Positions 1 to 6,953 of a DNA stretch of 9,657 nucleotides are shown here, piece after piece. The DNA lies in contig JBLHGN010000131.1 of the NCBI GenBank assembly GCA_047616325.1, positions 1 through 9,657 of the forward strand. Direction: 5' to 3'. Both the position numbers and the translations under genes were made by a program. Numbering within the stretch: position 1 is the stretch's first letter; every line of letters begins with the position of its first letter. This stretch comes from JBLHGN01 sp047616325. GTDB taxonomy: Bacteria; Pseudomonadota; Gammaproteobacteria; Pseudomonadales; Cellvibrionaceae. Under the pieces are notes generated by a model, which had not been told where the DNA came from, ran no database searches, and saw nothing but the letters and a program-made list of their open reading frames with translations.

Positions 1-32
1 CCCTTACGTCAATATTAGACGTCAACGTAAAA

Positions 33-48
33 TGTGATTGCTGGCACA
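33..48. promoter_or_regulatory. Candidate CRP/Vfr binding site
   Basis: The sequence TGTGATTGCTGGCACA has both half-sites of the CRP consensus TGTGA-N6-TCACA with one mismatch (G for T at the start of the second half). A CRP/Vfr protein is encoded in this window, so a matching regulator exists in the cell. There is no recognisable gene immediately downstream within the window, and the site lies beyond the 3' end of the decayed ATPase gene, so its target is unknown. A match of this quality can occur by chance. Confidence 0.25.
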
Positions 49-211
49 GATGATAAAGCGAACATGAGCGTCGCTGACACCGGAATTGGTATCATTTTAA
101 AATCGTAGATGGAGTGCAATGAAAACCATTCCTAATAGGACTTATGTCGCTGAAAACTAAGCTGCACAAGGGGTGCAGCCGTCATGAGCATATTTAGACC
201 GTTGTGCGAGG

Positions 212-1547
212 TCAGGAAGTCTGAGCATAGGTGGCACTGACAACAGCCTGTTCAATTTCGGCTCCCGTAAATCCTACCGCCAATTCTGCGAGGGCACCTA
301 GGTCAAAATTATCCACCGATAAATTTCGTTTCTTTAAATGTATCTGAAAAATAATGGCGCGCGTGGCGGCGTCTGGCAAATCGACAAAAAATATTTCATC
401 AAATCGTCCCTTGGACATCAATTCAGGGGGCAAAACGCTAATGTAATTGCTGGTAGCCGCCAAAAAGACCTTGCGTTTGCGCTCGGACATCCAGGTTAAC
501 AGTGTGCCCAACAGTCGCTTGCCGGTAGCATTATCGTCACTGCCCTGAGCCATACTTTTTTCGATTTCATCAATCCAGAGCACGCAGGGCGACATTAGGT
601 CGGCCAACTTGAGCGCCTCGCTCATATTTTTTCGGTCTCTCAGATATATTTATTAAATAGAGAGCCCATATCCAGGCGCAACAGAGGTAAACCCCACACC
701 CAGCAATCGCCTTTGCGGCGAGACTTTTGCCTCCCCCCTGAACACCGAATAACAATACACCTTTGGGGGCGTCAATACCGGCACCTTCGATTTTAGCCCC
801 ACCCACAACAATGACCCGCCTCTCCTCCAGCCATCGCTTTAGAGTATTCAAACCGCCAACTTCTTTCAGATGGGCCGTACTGTAGTCAAAATGAAGTACG
901 CCATCCATATTCATCAATTCAAACTTTCGCAGGGTAAGGCTGGGGAGGTCCTCTTCCGTAATTGCCCCGTCGTCGGCTAGGCACCTCACGTCTTGATACG
1001 GAAGACCTTTTAGATTTGCCACTAGTTTTTTCAAAGTGATATTATCGGTTTTGATACGCGACTGGCGATTAGATGAAGCCCACAGCCTGGCCTCCTCGCG
1101 CACAATAGCCAATATCTCATCTTCGTCGGGTAGAGATAAGCTCACCAGGGCCGCATGGCGCTAAAGCTCGGCCCGCAGTGTTAATTGATGGCTGAGCAGC
1201 ACGATTTTGTGACGGATAGAACTTAAAGCAATGTCTTTTAGACAACGAATATTTTTAGGATCGTCGAGATAAGGGTGTAGATCGCAAAGAACAAAGGCAC
1301 TTGGCACGCGCACAGATTTAATGTGGCTGAGCACTGCACTCGGCGCCTCGTGGGCCTCTTCCGCCCGCAATTGCAAGCCAAAACCTAGGCTCGAAAGGCC
1401 CTACGTAGCGGTCCATTTGCAGGCGGGTATATTTTCCGGGCCAAACAGTCTCTGCAGTAAATCCAAAGCACGAGGCTCATCGAAGCTCTCGATCACGATT
1501 AAAGATACTTTTGTATTGAGTCTCAGCCTCAAATCGTTATTATTCAT
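212..1547 (-). pseudogene. Decayed Ycf46-like AAA+ ATPase
   Basis: This is the broken gene of a single-domain AAA+ ATPase resembling the cyanobacterial/plastid Ycf46 family, whose cellular role is poorly known. From the probable ATG at 1547 the N-terminal part reads through WTAT, stop, GLSSLGFGLQL, so the TAG at 1403-1401 is most simply a CAG codon lost by C to T. A second TAG at 1163-1161 (AEL, stop, RHAAL) fits the same change. The VLHFDY...VGGL linker and a complete Walker A (GVQGGGKS) follow. One base is missing near 699-701; restoring a G gives AGVWGLPLLRLDMGSLFNKY. A TGA at 642-640 replaces the Gly of YIGETEK, and one A is missing in the run at 627-632. After that the Walker B (VLWIDEIEKS), sensor 1 (ATSN) and the Arg-finger region (SKGRFDE) are intact. 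The frame stops at 212, about 50 residues short of the usual C-terminus. All motifs survive, so the decay looks recent. Substitutions as well as indels argue against simple sequencing error. Confidence 0.85.
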
Positions 1548-1595
1548 ATCTATTGTCCAAAAAAGTTTATCATCCGCACGCACAGGTCACATATT

Positions 1596-2261
1596 ATGCA
1601 AACCAACAACTCAATTCGAGATCTGACCGTCCTGGATAACCTTATCAGCGGCTTTGATCGTGCGCTGCGCAGTTTAACACCTGGAACACAAACCCTCAGT
1701 CGACCGACCCCCATTCCAAACATTGAACATGAATCTTCCAACGACCTCTCTGCAGGTGAAAAACATCATTCTGCCGGCCTTATGCGCGTCAATCACTCGG
1801 GCGAAGTGTGTGCTCAAGCCTTATACCAAGGGCAGGCACTCACTGCCAAACTGCCCGAAGTGCAACAAGAAATGGAAGTGGCGGCAGATGAAGAAATCGA
1901 TCATTTAGCATGGTGCGAAGAGCGCCTTAGGGGATTGGATGGTCGCCCAAGTGTGCTTAACCCTATGTGGTATGCGATGTCTTTCGGCATAGGCGCAGCA
2001 GCTGGTTTAGTAAGCGACAAAGTAAGTTTGGGCTTTATTGCCGCCACCGAAGATCAGGTGTGCAAACACCTGGAAGAGCACCTGCAAAAGCTTCCAGAAA
2101 CCGATGAACACTCAAAGGTAATTATCAAACAGATGTTAGTAGACGAGAAAAAACATGCCCATGCTGCACTAAATGCTGGCGGTTTCGACTTCCCTAGACC
2201 AGTCAAATCATTGATGTCCCTTGCCTCCAAAGCTATGACCAGCGCAAGCTATCGCATGTGA
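1596..2261 (+). CDS. coq7: Coq7-type demethoxyubiquinone hydroxylase
   Basis: This is a 221-residue 2-polyprenyl-3-methyl-6-methoxy-1,4-benzoquinone monooxygenase, which adds a hydroxyl group late in ubiquinone synthesis at the inner membrane. It is the di-iron Coq7 form used by Pseudomonas and many other proteobacteria instead of the flavin enzyme UbiF. All six expected iron ligands are visible: E70 in NHSGEVCAQ, E100 and H103 in EEIDHLAW, E152 in ATEDQV, and E184 and H187 in DEKKHAHAA. The segment around residues 124-140 (MWYAMSFGIGAAAGLVS) is the hydrophobic, membrane-associated part seen in the family. The length fits the bacterial family. The ATG at 1596 is preceded by AGG with 9 bases between, an acceptable ribosome site. 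It is divergent from the decayed ATPase gene, with 48 nt between starts, and its stop lies 12 nt from the stop of the convergent OsmC gene. Confidence 0.95.
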   Translation: MQTNNSIRDLTVLDNLISGFDRALRSLTPGTQTLSRPTPIPNIEHESSNDLSAGEKHHSAGLMRVNHSGEVCAQALYQGQALTAKLPEVQQEMEVAADEEIDHLAWCEERLRGLDGRPSVLNPMWYAMSFGIGAAAGLVSDKVSLGFIAATEDQVCKHLEEHLQKLPETDEHSKVIIKQMLVDEKKHAHAALNAGGFDFPRPVKSLMSLASKAMTSASYRM

Positions 2262-2273
2262 CGAGCCCAGAAT

Positions 2274-2693
2274 CTAAACATCTACCACCTCGTAACTGTG
2301 CTCGATTTTAACGCCCGCCGCTTCAAACATTATCGACGCCGAGCAATATTTTTCCGCTGATAGCTCAACAGCGCGTTTCACCTGCGCCTCCTTCAAACTA
2401 ACCCCTGAGACAACAAACTTCATCTGAATGCGGGTGAACACTGCAGGGACGGCATCGGCACGCTCCGCCTGCAATTCAGCCCGGCAGTCCACTACATTTT
2501 GGCGAGATTTTTTTAAAATACTCATGACGTCGAACGATGCACAGCCACCGAGACCGATTAGCAGCATCTCCATTGGGCGAATACCAACATTGCGGCCGCC
2601 GTGGTCTGCAGGGCCATCCATTACAACACTGTGGCTACTGCCAGACTCACCTACGAAGGCTGCACCATCCAGCCATTTTACCGTTGCTTGCAT
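2274..2693 (-). CDS. OsmC/YhfA-family protein
   Basis: This 139-residue protein belongs to the OsmC/Ohr superfamily, in the YhfA-like branch. Relatives are small cytoplasmic dimers, some of which reduce organic peroxides through two cysteines; YhfA itself has no settled function. The two expected cysteines are present, C51 in LGGCASFDV and C117 in KYCSAS, with the conserved GIRPMEMLLIGLGG stretch before the first. I chose the ATG at 2693 because AAGGTGG lies just upstream. The in-frame GTG at 2705 falls inside that ribosome site and is an unlikely start. The gene converges on coq7 with 12 nt between stops, leaving no room for a separate terminator hairpin. As I recall, yhfA sits next to crp in E. 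coli and an OsmC-type gene sits next to vfr in Pseudomonas, so the location supports the call. Peroxidase activity is inferred, not shown. Confidence 0.88.
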   Translation of the reverse strand: MQATVKWLDGAAFVGESGSSHSVVMDGPADHGGRNVGIRPMEMLLIGLGGCASFDVMSILKKSRQNVVDCRAELQAERADAVPAVFTRIQMKFVVSGVSLKEAQVKRAVELSAEKYCSASIMFEAAGVKIEHSYEVVDV

Positions 2694-2736
2694 AAAAAAA
2701 CCCACCTTTTAATAAGATTGTAAAAACGTTCAGATT

Positions 2737-2764
2737 ACCATAGAGCCGCTAAAAGTGTTGTCGA
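2737..2764 (-). promoter_or_regulatory. Possible promoter of the osmC-like gene
   Basis: On the minus strand TCGACA (2764-2759, five of six bases of TTGACA) and TATGGT (2742-2737, four of six bases of TATAAT) are 16 bases apart. They lie about 45-70 nt upstream of the osmC-like start. This is a weak sigma70-type match chosen by eye; TACAAT at 2722-2717 is a competing -10 without a clear -35. Confidence 0.3.
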
Positions 2765-2797
2765 GTTTTTAACGGCGATAGTCGTGGCCACTTAAAC

Positions 2798-2970
2798 CTA
2801 AATAAATCAGTTGGATCGTAGCGAGGGCGTCTAAGGTGCTGAAAATAGAGCGAATTTTTACTTTTTTGAGAGGATCGCATAGCCACGCTACGGGTGGGTC
2901 TCAAAAAAATGAAAACCACTTTATTTTCAGTGCGTTAGGCGGTCGCAGTAGATTCAACTAATTAATTTAG
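2798..2970. repeat. Long imperfect palindrome, MITE-like or structured RNA
   Basis: A 173-bp stretch with one centre of symmetry near 2885. Matching segments run outward on both sides: TAGC (2880-2883) with GCTA (2887-2890); TTTTTTGAGA (2862-2871) with TCTCAAAAAA (2899-2908); CTGAAAATA (2839-2847) with TATTTTCAG (2922-2930); GCGA (2821-2824) with TCGC (2943-2946); GTTGGATC (2810-2817) with GATTCAAC (2951-2958, one mismatch); and CTAAAT (2798-2803) with ATTTAG (2965-2970). The centres of all pairs agree within about one base, so this is a single long hairpin with interior mismatches and not several chance repeats. It has no coding capacity. It could be a miniature inverted-repeat element, a dispersed genomic palindrome, or a hairpin in the vfr leader. 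I see no convincing target-site duplication; TAAA occurs just outside both ends. The symmetry is certain, the class is not. Confidence 0.75.
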
Positions 2971-3133
2971 GGTAAAGCACACGCCTGCCTTTGTCAGCTG
3001 GCCTGGGGCGGCAAATTTAAGCGATACGCCAATTTTACTGAACTATGCGCCAATGTGGCACTTTTGCCGTATCAGCACTTTGCATTACAGTGCTAAGCCT
3101 TACATTTTATTCGGTTTTTCCCCCTGTAAGCGT

Positions 3134-3139
3134 TATACT
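3134..3139 (+). promoter_or_regulatory. Possible -10 box of vfr
   Basis: TATACT matches five of six bases of the sigma70 -10 consensus and lies about 45 nt before the vfr start. No good -35 is found at 17 bases (TCGGTT), so if real this promoter would need an activator or an extended element. An alternative pair, TTGCAT at 3080-3085 and TACATT at 3101-3106, has a poor 15-base spacing. Confidence 0.3.
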
Positions 3140-3170
3140 TGCTCATCAATGGAATTATTCGAATAACTCA

Positions 3171-3185
3171 GAGGTTATCAAATTG
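3171..3185 (+). promoter_or_regulatory. Ribosome site deciding the vfr TTG start
   Basis: GAGG at 3171-3174 followed by 8 bases and TTG at 3183-3185. This is the only well-spaced ribosome site near the family-conserved N-terminus, and no ATG or GTG is available there. A TTG start usually lowers translation, which may keep regulator levels modest. Confidence 0.7.
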
Positions 3186-3818
3186 GTTGCTGTATCACTA
3201 ACACCCCATATTGAAAACATCGACGCTTTTTTAAGCCACTGCCATAGACGCCGGTACCCCGCAAAAAGCACCCTAATATACGCAGGCGATAAAAGCGATT
3301 CACTATATTACATAGTGAAGGGCTCCGTCACAGTGCTTATAGAAGACGAAGAGGGGCGTGAGATGATCGTGGCCTATTTAAACGATGGCGACTTTTTTGG
3401 TGAAATGGGCCTTTTTGATAAAAAGGACGCTCGCAGCGCCTGGGTTAGAGCAAAGTCGGAATGTGAAATTGGCGAGATTTCATATTCAAAATTTCAAGAG
3501 CTTGCAGAAACTCACCAAGAATTTTTATTCGCCCTAAGTTCGCAAATGGCGCGCCGTTTGCGCAATACGACCCGCAAAGTGGGCGACTTAGCCTTTCTCG
3601 ATGTTACCGGACGTGTAGCGAGAACACTGCTAGATTTAAGCAAAGAACCCGACGCCATGACTCACCCCGATGGTATGCAAATAAAAATTACTCGCCAAGA
3701 GATTGGACGCATCGTCGGATGCTCAAGAGAAATGGTAGGTCGAGTACTTAAGACACTCGAAGATCAAGGCCTGGTAACCGTCAAAGGTAAAACCATGGTC
3801 GTTTACGGAACACGCTAA
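3183..3818 (+). CDS. vfr: CRP/Vfr-family cAMP-dependent regulator
   Basis: This 211-residue cytoplasmic transcription factor is closely related to Pseudomonas Vfr and E. coli CRP. An N-terminal cyclic-nucleotide domain (about residues 10-115) contains the phosphate-binding motif GDFFGEMGLF with G73 and E74, then R84 and S85. The long dimer helix carries T129 and T130, the positions that contact the adenine of cAMP in CRP. The C-terminal winged helix (about 140-205) has the near-invariant ITRQEIGRIVGCSREMVGRV; R182, E183 and R187 match the CRP base-contacting residues, so the site recognised should resemble TGTGA-N6-TCACA. I start the gene at TTG 3183: GAGG at 3171-3174 is 8 bases away, and the next residues (VAVSLTPHI) align with the start of Vfr (MVAITHTPK). 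The only length difference from the 214-residue Vfr as I recall it is a three-residue deletion after GLFDK. The upstream in-frame ATG at 3045 would add an unrelated hydrophobic leader. It converges on trpC. Confidence 0.95.
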   Translation: MVAVSLTPHIENIDAFLSHCHRRRYPAKSTLIYAGDKSDSLYYIVKGSVTVLIEDEEGREMIVAYLNDGDFFGEMGLFDKKDARSAWVRAKSECEIGEISYSKFQELAETHQEFLFALSSQMARRLRNTTRKVGDLAFLDVTGRVARTLLDLSKEPDAMTHPDGMQIKITRQEIGRIVGCSREMVGRVLKTLEDQGLVTVKGKTMVVYGTR

Positions 3819-3845
3819 CCAAATAGTTAAATTTACGCGGTTTGA

Positions 3846-3884
3846 CCCCTATTGATGAAAACATAAAACTGTCGCCAACAGGGG
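3846..3884. terminator. Weak hairpin between vfr and trpC
   Basis: CCCCTATTG (3846-3854) faces CAACAGGGG (3876-3884), an 8-of-9 inverted match with a 21-nt loop, in the 79-nt gap between convergent genes. The place suits a two-way terminator, but there is no T tract after either arm and the loop is long, so this is tentative. Confidence 0.3.
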
Positions 3885-3897
3885 CTGAATATGCCTA

Positions 3898-4713
3898 TTA
3901 GCTCGAACTCTCCTCAAATAAATCGCGAAGCTTGTCACCCGGGTCTGCCGCTCGCATAAACGATTCGCCCACCAAAAATGCATTCACCGCATTATTTCGC
4001 ATAAGCTCAACATTCTGCCGAGTATGAATACCGCTTTCAGTCACCACTATTTTGTCATTTGGCACTACGTTTAACAAAGAAAGTGTTGTATCTAAACTTA
4101 CGTCAAAATTGTGTAAATTGCGGTTATTAATTCCCAGCAAGGTAGTGTCGAGCTCCAGTGCTCGGTATAGCTCTTGCTCATCGTGTATTTCAACTAATAC
4201 GTCTAGGCCAAGCGCTTTCGCCTGCCCGTTTAAATCGACTAGCTGCTGCTGCTCTAGTGCGGATACAATTAACAAAACACAGTCTGCGCGCATAACCTTG
4301 GCTTCGAATATTTGATACGGATCTACAATAAAATCTTTGCGCAACACCGGTAACGATGTTGCGCTTTTTGCTAGCTGAAGATACAAGTCCGCACCCTGAA
4401 AAAAATCAACATCGGTGAGCACGCTTAAGCACACTGCACCTCCCGTCTGATAGCTTCTTGCGATAGCTTCTGGGTCAAAATTTTCGCGAATAACCCCCTT
4501 GCTGGGCGAGGCTTTTTTTATCTCGGCAATCACTGCTGCTTCACCGGCTCTTACCTTTGCCTCTATCGCCGCAACAAAACCTCTTGGCTCAAAAAAAATA
4601 TCGCGCGCCAATGCCTGCAACTCATTCTGAGTTCGAAAACCCTTTCGCTCCAACACCTCTTCGTGTTTCCGCGAAATTATTTTTTTTAAAATTGTGGGGA
4701 GATTTGACACCAT
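3898..4713 (-). CDS. trpC: Indole-3-glycerol phosphate synthase
   Basis: This 271-residue TIM-barrel enzyme closes the ring of carboxyphenylamino-deoxyribulose phosphate to give indole-3-glycerol phosphate, the fourth step after chorismate in the tryptophan pathway. The family's active-site segments appear in order: AEIKKASPSKG with E64 and K66, LRKDFIVDPYQ with catalytic K126, VLVEIHDEQE with E175, GINNRNLHNF with N196, VVTESGIHT with E226 and S227, and the phosphate-binding FLVGESFMRA near residue 250. It is monofunctional, without the fused TrpF domain of enteric bacteria. AGAGGA lies immediately upstream; spacing to the ATG at 4713 is short (3-4 bases), so the GTG one codon later is a possible alternative start. 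It follows trpD by 48 nt in the same direction and is probably the last gene of a trpGDC transcript. Confidence 0.96.
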   Translation of the reverse strand: MVSNLPTILKKIISRKHEEVLERKGFRTQNELQALARDIFFEPRGFVAAIEAKVRAGEAAVIAEIKKASPSKGVIRENFDPEAIARSYQTGGAVCLSVLTDVDFFQGADLYLQLAKSATSLPVLRKDFIVDPYQIFEAKVMRADCVLLIVSALEQQQLVDLNGQAKALGLDVLVEIHDEQELYRALELDTTLLGINNRNLHNFDVSLDTTLSLLNVVPNDKIVVTESGIHTRQNVELMRNNAVNAFLVGESFMRAADPGDKLRDLFEESSS

Positions 4714-4761
4714 GATTCCTCTAGTTTTCTAGCTCTTATTTCGCAATCACATCAAGGCCGA

Positions 4762-5796
4762 CTAGGCGGCTGCCACCGACATAAACTCGACCAATTCTTT
4801 GATTTTCTCTTTAGCGCCGCCGCTGTATATAGCATCTTCCGCCATGCTTACACCCTGCTCTAGTGTATTAGCTATCCCGGAAACATAGATAGCTGCACCC
4901 GCATTCAGCGCAATCATATCCGCCGCTTTTTTTGAAACGGCCATACTACCGCCGCTAAATGCCGACTTAATAAGCGCCAATGACTCTTCAGCACTGGTTA
5001 CACTTAAGCCATCCAGGTTGTCGTAATTAAAGCCAAACGCCTCCGCCGAAACCTCATATTCAGTAATATTATTTTCTTTTAGTTCGGCCACATGGGTATT
5101 GGCAGCAATGGAAAATTCGTCCAAACCATCACCGGCACTAACTACCAAGACGTGCTCGCTACCAAGACGCTGTAGAACTTCAGCCAAGGGCCGACATAAA
5201 CAGCTATCAAAAACTCCTAACACCTGCCGTTTAACACCCGCAGGATTAGTCATTGGACCGAGCAAATTAAAGATTGTGCGCATGCCCAATTCCTTGCGCG
5301 GACCAACGGCATGCTTCATGGCACCGTGATGTGCTGGAGCAAACATAAAGCCGACCCCAATCCCTTCAATGGCTCTTGCTACGTGTTCAGCCGATGCCTG
5401 TAAATTTAGCCCTGCGGACTCAAGCACATCGGCGCTGCCGGTAGAGCTTGACACCGAACGATTGCCATGTTTTGCAACATGGCCTCCCGCCGCAGCCACT
5501 ACAAATGCTGAGGCAGTGGAGACGTTAAACAGATTTGCCCCATCACCGCCAGTGCCACAGGTATCGACGATAGTGCAACCTTTTACACGCACGGGTGTAG
5601 CCAGCTCCCGCATAACTTCAACCGCGCCGGTAATTTCATCTATAGTTTCGCCTTTAACCCGCAAGCCCATAAGTAATGCACCAATTTGAGCTTGAGTTCC
5701 CTCACCGGTCATGACCTGCCGCATAACACTGCTCATTTGCCCTTGACACAAGTTTTTACCCTGAGCTATTTGCGCCAACGCTTGTTGAATATTCAT
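4762..5796 (-). CDS. trpD: Anthranilate phosphoribosyltransferase
   Basis: This 344-residue cytoplasmic enzyme joins anthranilate to phosphoribosyl pyrophosphate, the second step of tryptophan synthesis from chorismate. All diagnostic motifs are present: the diphosphate loop GTGGDG at 81-86, NVSTA at 91-95, the anthranilate-site KHGNRSVSSSTGSADVLE from 109, GPRKELGMRT at 165-174, the LGPMTNPA stretch, and the magnesium motif DGLDE at 223-227. The length is normal for the stand-alone form; it is not fused to TrpG as in E. coli. The ATG at 5796 has a strong GGGGA ribosome site about 5 bases upstream. It is 48 nt ahead of trpC and 112 nt after trpG, a spacing that still allows one transcript. 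No lesion was seen. Confidence 0.97.
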   Translation of the reverse strand: MNIQQALAQIAQGKNLCQGQMSSVMRQVMTGEGTQAQIGALLMGLRVKGETIDEITGAVEVMRELATPVRVKGCTIVDTCGTGGDGANLFNVSTASAFVVAAAGGHVAKHGNRSVSSSTGSADVLESAGLNLQASAEHVARAIEGIGVGFMFAPAHHGAMKHAVGPRKELGMRTIFNLLGPMTNPAGVKRQVLGVFDSCLCRPLAEVLQRLGSEHVLVVSAGDGLDEFSIAANTHVAELKENNITEYEVSAEAFGFNYDNLDGLSVTSAEESLALIKSAFSGGSMAVSKKAADMIALNAGAAIYVSGIANTLEQGVSMAEDAIYSGGAKEKIKELVEFMSVAAA

Positions 5797-5908
5797 GGTG
5801 TCCCCATATTAGTGAAATCGAGCTTACCGTTCTAAATCAAACCCTTACAGCAAACCAAAAATCAACCGAAGTAAACGGAAAGCACTTCAGTGCGAATTAA
5901 CTGAAAAG
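5797..5908 (-). other. trpG-trpD spacer with short palindrome
   Basis: This 112-nt spacer is wider than usual inside an operon. On the minus strand it contains GCACTGAAGTGC, five-base arms around two bases, just after the trpG stop. That is too small for a good terminator and has no T tract. I see no clear promoter here. Confidence 0.4.
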
Positions 5909-6487
5909 CTAAAGATCTAAAAAATTTTGCAATAATAGATGACCATGCTCACTCATGATCGACTCAGGGTGAAACTGCACCCCCTCAATTGCGAGCGTTT
6001 TGTGCCTGACACCCATAATTTCATCAACACCGCCATCGACATTCTCGGTCCATGCTGTTATCTCTAGGACTTCAGGGAGAGACTCTGCGTCGATCACCAG
6101 TGAGTGATAGCGAGTTGCGGTAAATGGATTACTTAAATATTTAAACACACCTATGCCTGTGTGATATATGGGGGAGGTCTTGCCATGCATCACCGATTTG
6201 GCTCGAACAATCTTGCCACCAAACGCCTGGCCAATGCTTTGATGCCCCAGGCAAACCCCCAACACTGGCACACGACCAGCAAAATACTTCACTATGGCAA
6301 TGGAAACGCCGGCCTCATTGGGGCTGCAAGGACCGGGAGAAATAACCACCTTCTCAGGCTCCATCGCAATAATTTCTTCCACGGTATATTCATCGTTGCG
6401 AATGACTTTTACGTCAGCCTTCAACTCAGACAAATATTGCACAATATTAAATGTAAATGAATCGTAATTATCTATCATTAACAACAT
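5909..6487 (-). CDS. trpG: Anthranilate synthase glutaminase subunit
   Basis: This 192-residue class I glutamine amidotransferase supplies ammonia to TrpE for making anthranilate from chorismate. The catalytic triad is visible: C79 in LGVCLGHQSIG, and H173 and E175 in GVQFHPES. The opening MLLMIDNYDSFTFN is the conserved TrpG/PabA start, so I place the ATG at 6487 and reject the in-frame TTG 18 codons upstream (6541), whose extra residues are not family sequence. The ribosome site is weak, a GGA about 9 bases before the ATG. The partner gene trpE is not in the window, in line with Pseudomonas-like genomes where trpE is encoded apart from trpGDC. The same subunit may also serve PabB in folate synthesis, which is inferred from the family. 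It heads the trpGDC group. Confidence 0.95.
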   Translation of the reverse strand: MLLMIDNYDSFTFNIVQYLSELKADVKVIRNDEYTVEEIIAMEPEKVVISPGPCSPNEAGVSIAIVKYFAGRVPVLGVCLGHQSIGQAFGGKIVRAKSVMHGKTSPIYHTGIGVFKYLSNPFTATRYHSLVIDAESLPEVLEITAWTENVDGGVDEIMGVRHKTLAIEGVQFHPESIMSEHGHLLLQNFLDL

Positions 6488-6953
6488 GTAAAATTCCGAT
6501 AAAAAGTCGCGATCTAAAAGCCCGAAAGAACACACAGGCAAGCGGCTAGGCGAGCCTCACACACGTACCGGCATCAACGCCCCAACTAGTCGGCCACATT
6601 ATAAGGCTGGGTGCCTCAGGCGCAAGGCTAGAATTGCACTTAGCAAATTCGCTTAATCGGCGCAAAAAAATCTTGTCGGTATTATTTACACACAAACCCA
6701 ACCACCAGTAGCCTCACCCAAGACCGATGTCAAAAACCCGGCATATCGTGCCAAAGCAAGACCACCTCAACAGATTTTATTCTATTTCTCGTCTTCGCCA
6801 CGCCTAAACGGGGCTATATATGTTATTTTCCGCACATAGATACTCTCGTCACCCGAATATGTTGGTATGAGATCAGCAATCACGTAGAGAGCATATCGTG
6901 GTACGTTCTTTGCGTTAAATTAAGCAATAAGGTGAATTGCGTAACTTTGGTTC
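6488..6953. other. Intergenic region between trpG and DUF1631 gene
   Basis: This 466-nt stretch separates two divergent genes. Besides the trpG promoter it holds a ten-base direct repeat GCATATCGTG at 6741-6750 and 6891-6900, and a good ribosome-like AAGGTGA at 6929-6935 that is not well placed for the ATG at 6954. I saw no tRNA, small RNA or convincing extra gene. Confidence 0.6.
6598..6625 (-). promoter_or_regulatory. Probable promoter of trpGDC
   Basis: On the minus strand a perfect -10 box TATAAT (6603-6598) is preceded, 16 bases upstream, by TTGCGC (6625-6620, three of six bases of the -35 consensus). The start would be about 100 nt before trpG. The leader lacks a run of Trp codons; its only short frame, MPVRV, has none, so classic attenuation is not indicated. 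Confidence 0.5.

Larger units (their letters stand above)
2694..3182. other. Intergenic region between osmC-like gene and vfr
   Basis: This 489-nt stretch separates two divergent genes. It holds the putative osmC promoter, the long palindrome at 2798-2970, and about 210 nt upstream of vfr. An open frame continuous with vfr starts at 3045, but its first 46 residues are not part of the CRP family. No other gene or RNA was recognised. Confidence 0.7.

Noticed and set aside
119..160. Fourteen-codon frame MKTIPNRTYVAEN with GGAG four bases upstream
   Set aside because: It is too short, has no known match, and lies where decayed ATPase sequence is expected.
1321..1626. Plus-strand 101-residue frame
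   Set aside because: It lies opposite the decayed ATPase gene and runs into coq7 in another frame; its composition gives no sign of a real protein.
3045..3182. N-terminal extension of the CRP/Vfr protein with a hydrophobic segment
   Set aside because: The residues do not match the family, and the family N-terminus coincides with a TTG preceded by a well-spaced GAGG.
6488..6541. Eighteen-residue N-terminal extension of TrpG
   Set aside because: It would start from TTG upstream of the conserved MLLMIDNYDSF start and has no family support.
6488..6597. Tryptophan attenuator in the trpG leader
   Set aside because: There is no leader peptide with Trp codons and no terminator hairpin followed by a T tract.
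6867..6884. TGAGA...TCACG as a second CRP site
   Set aside because: The half-sites are separated by seven bases, not six, and both deviate from consensus.
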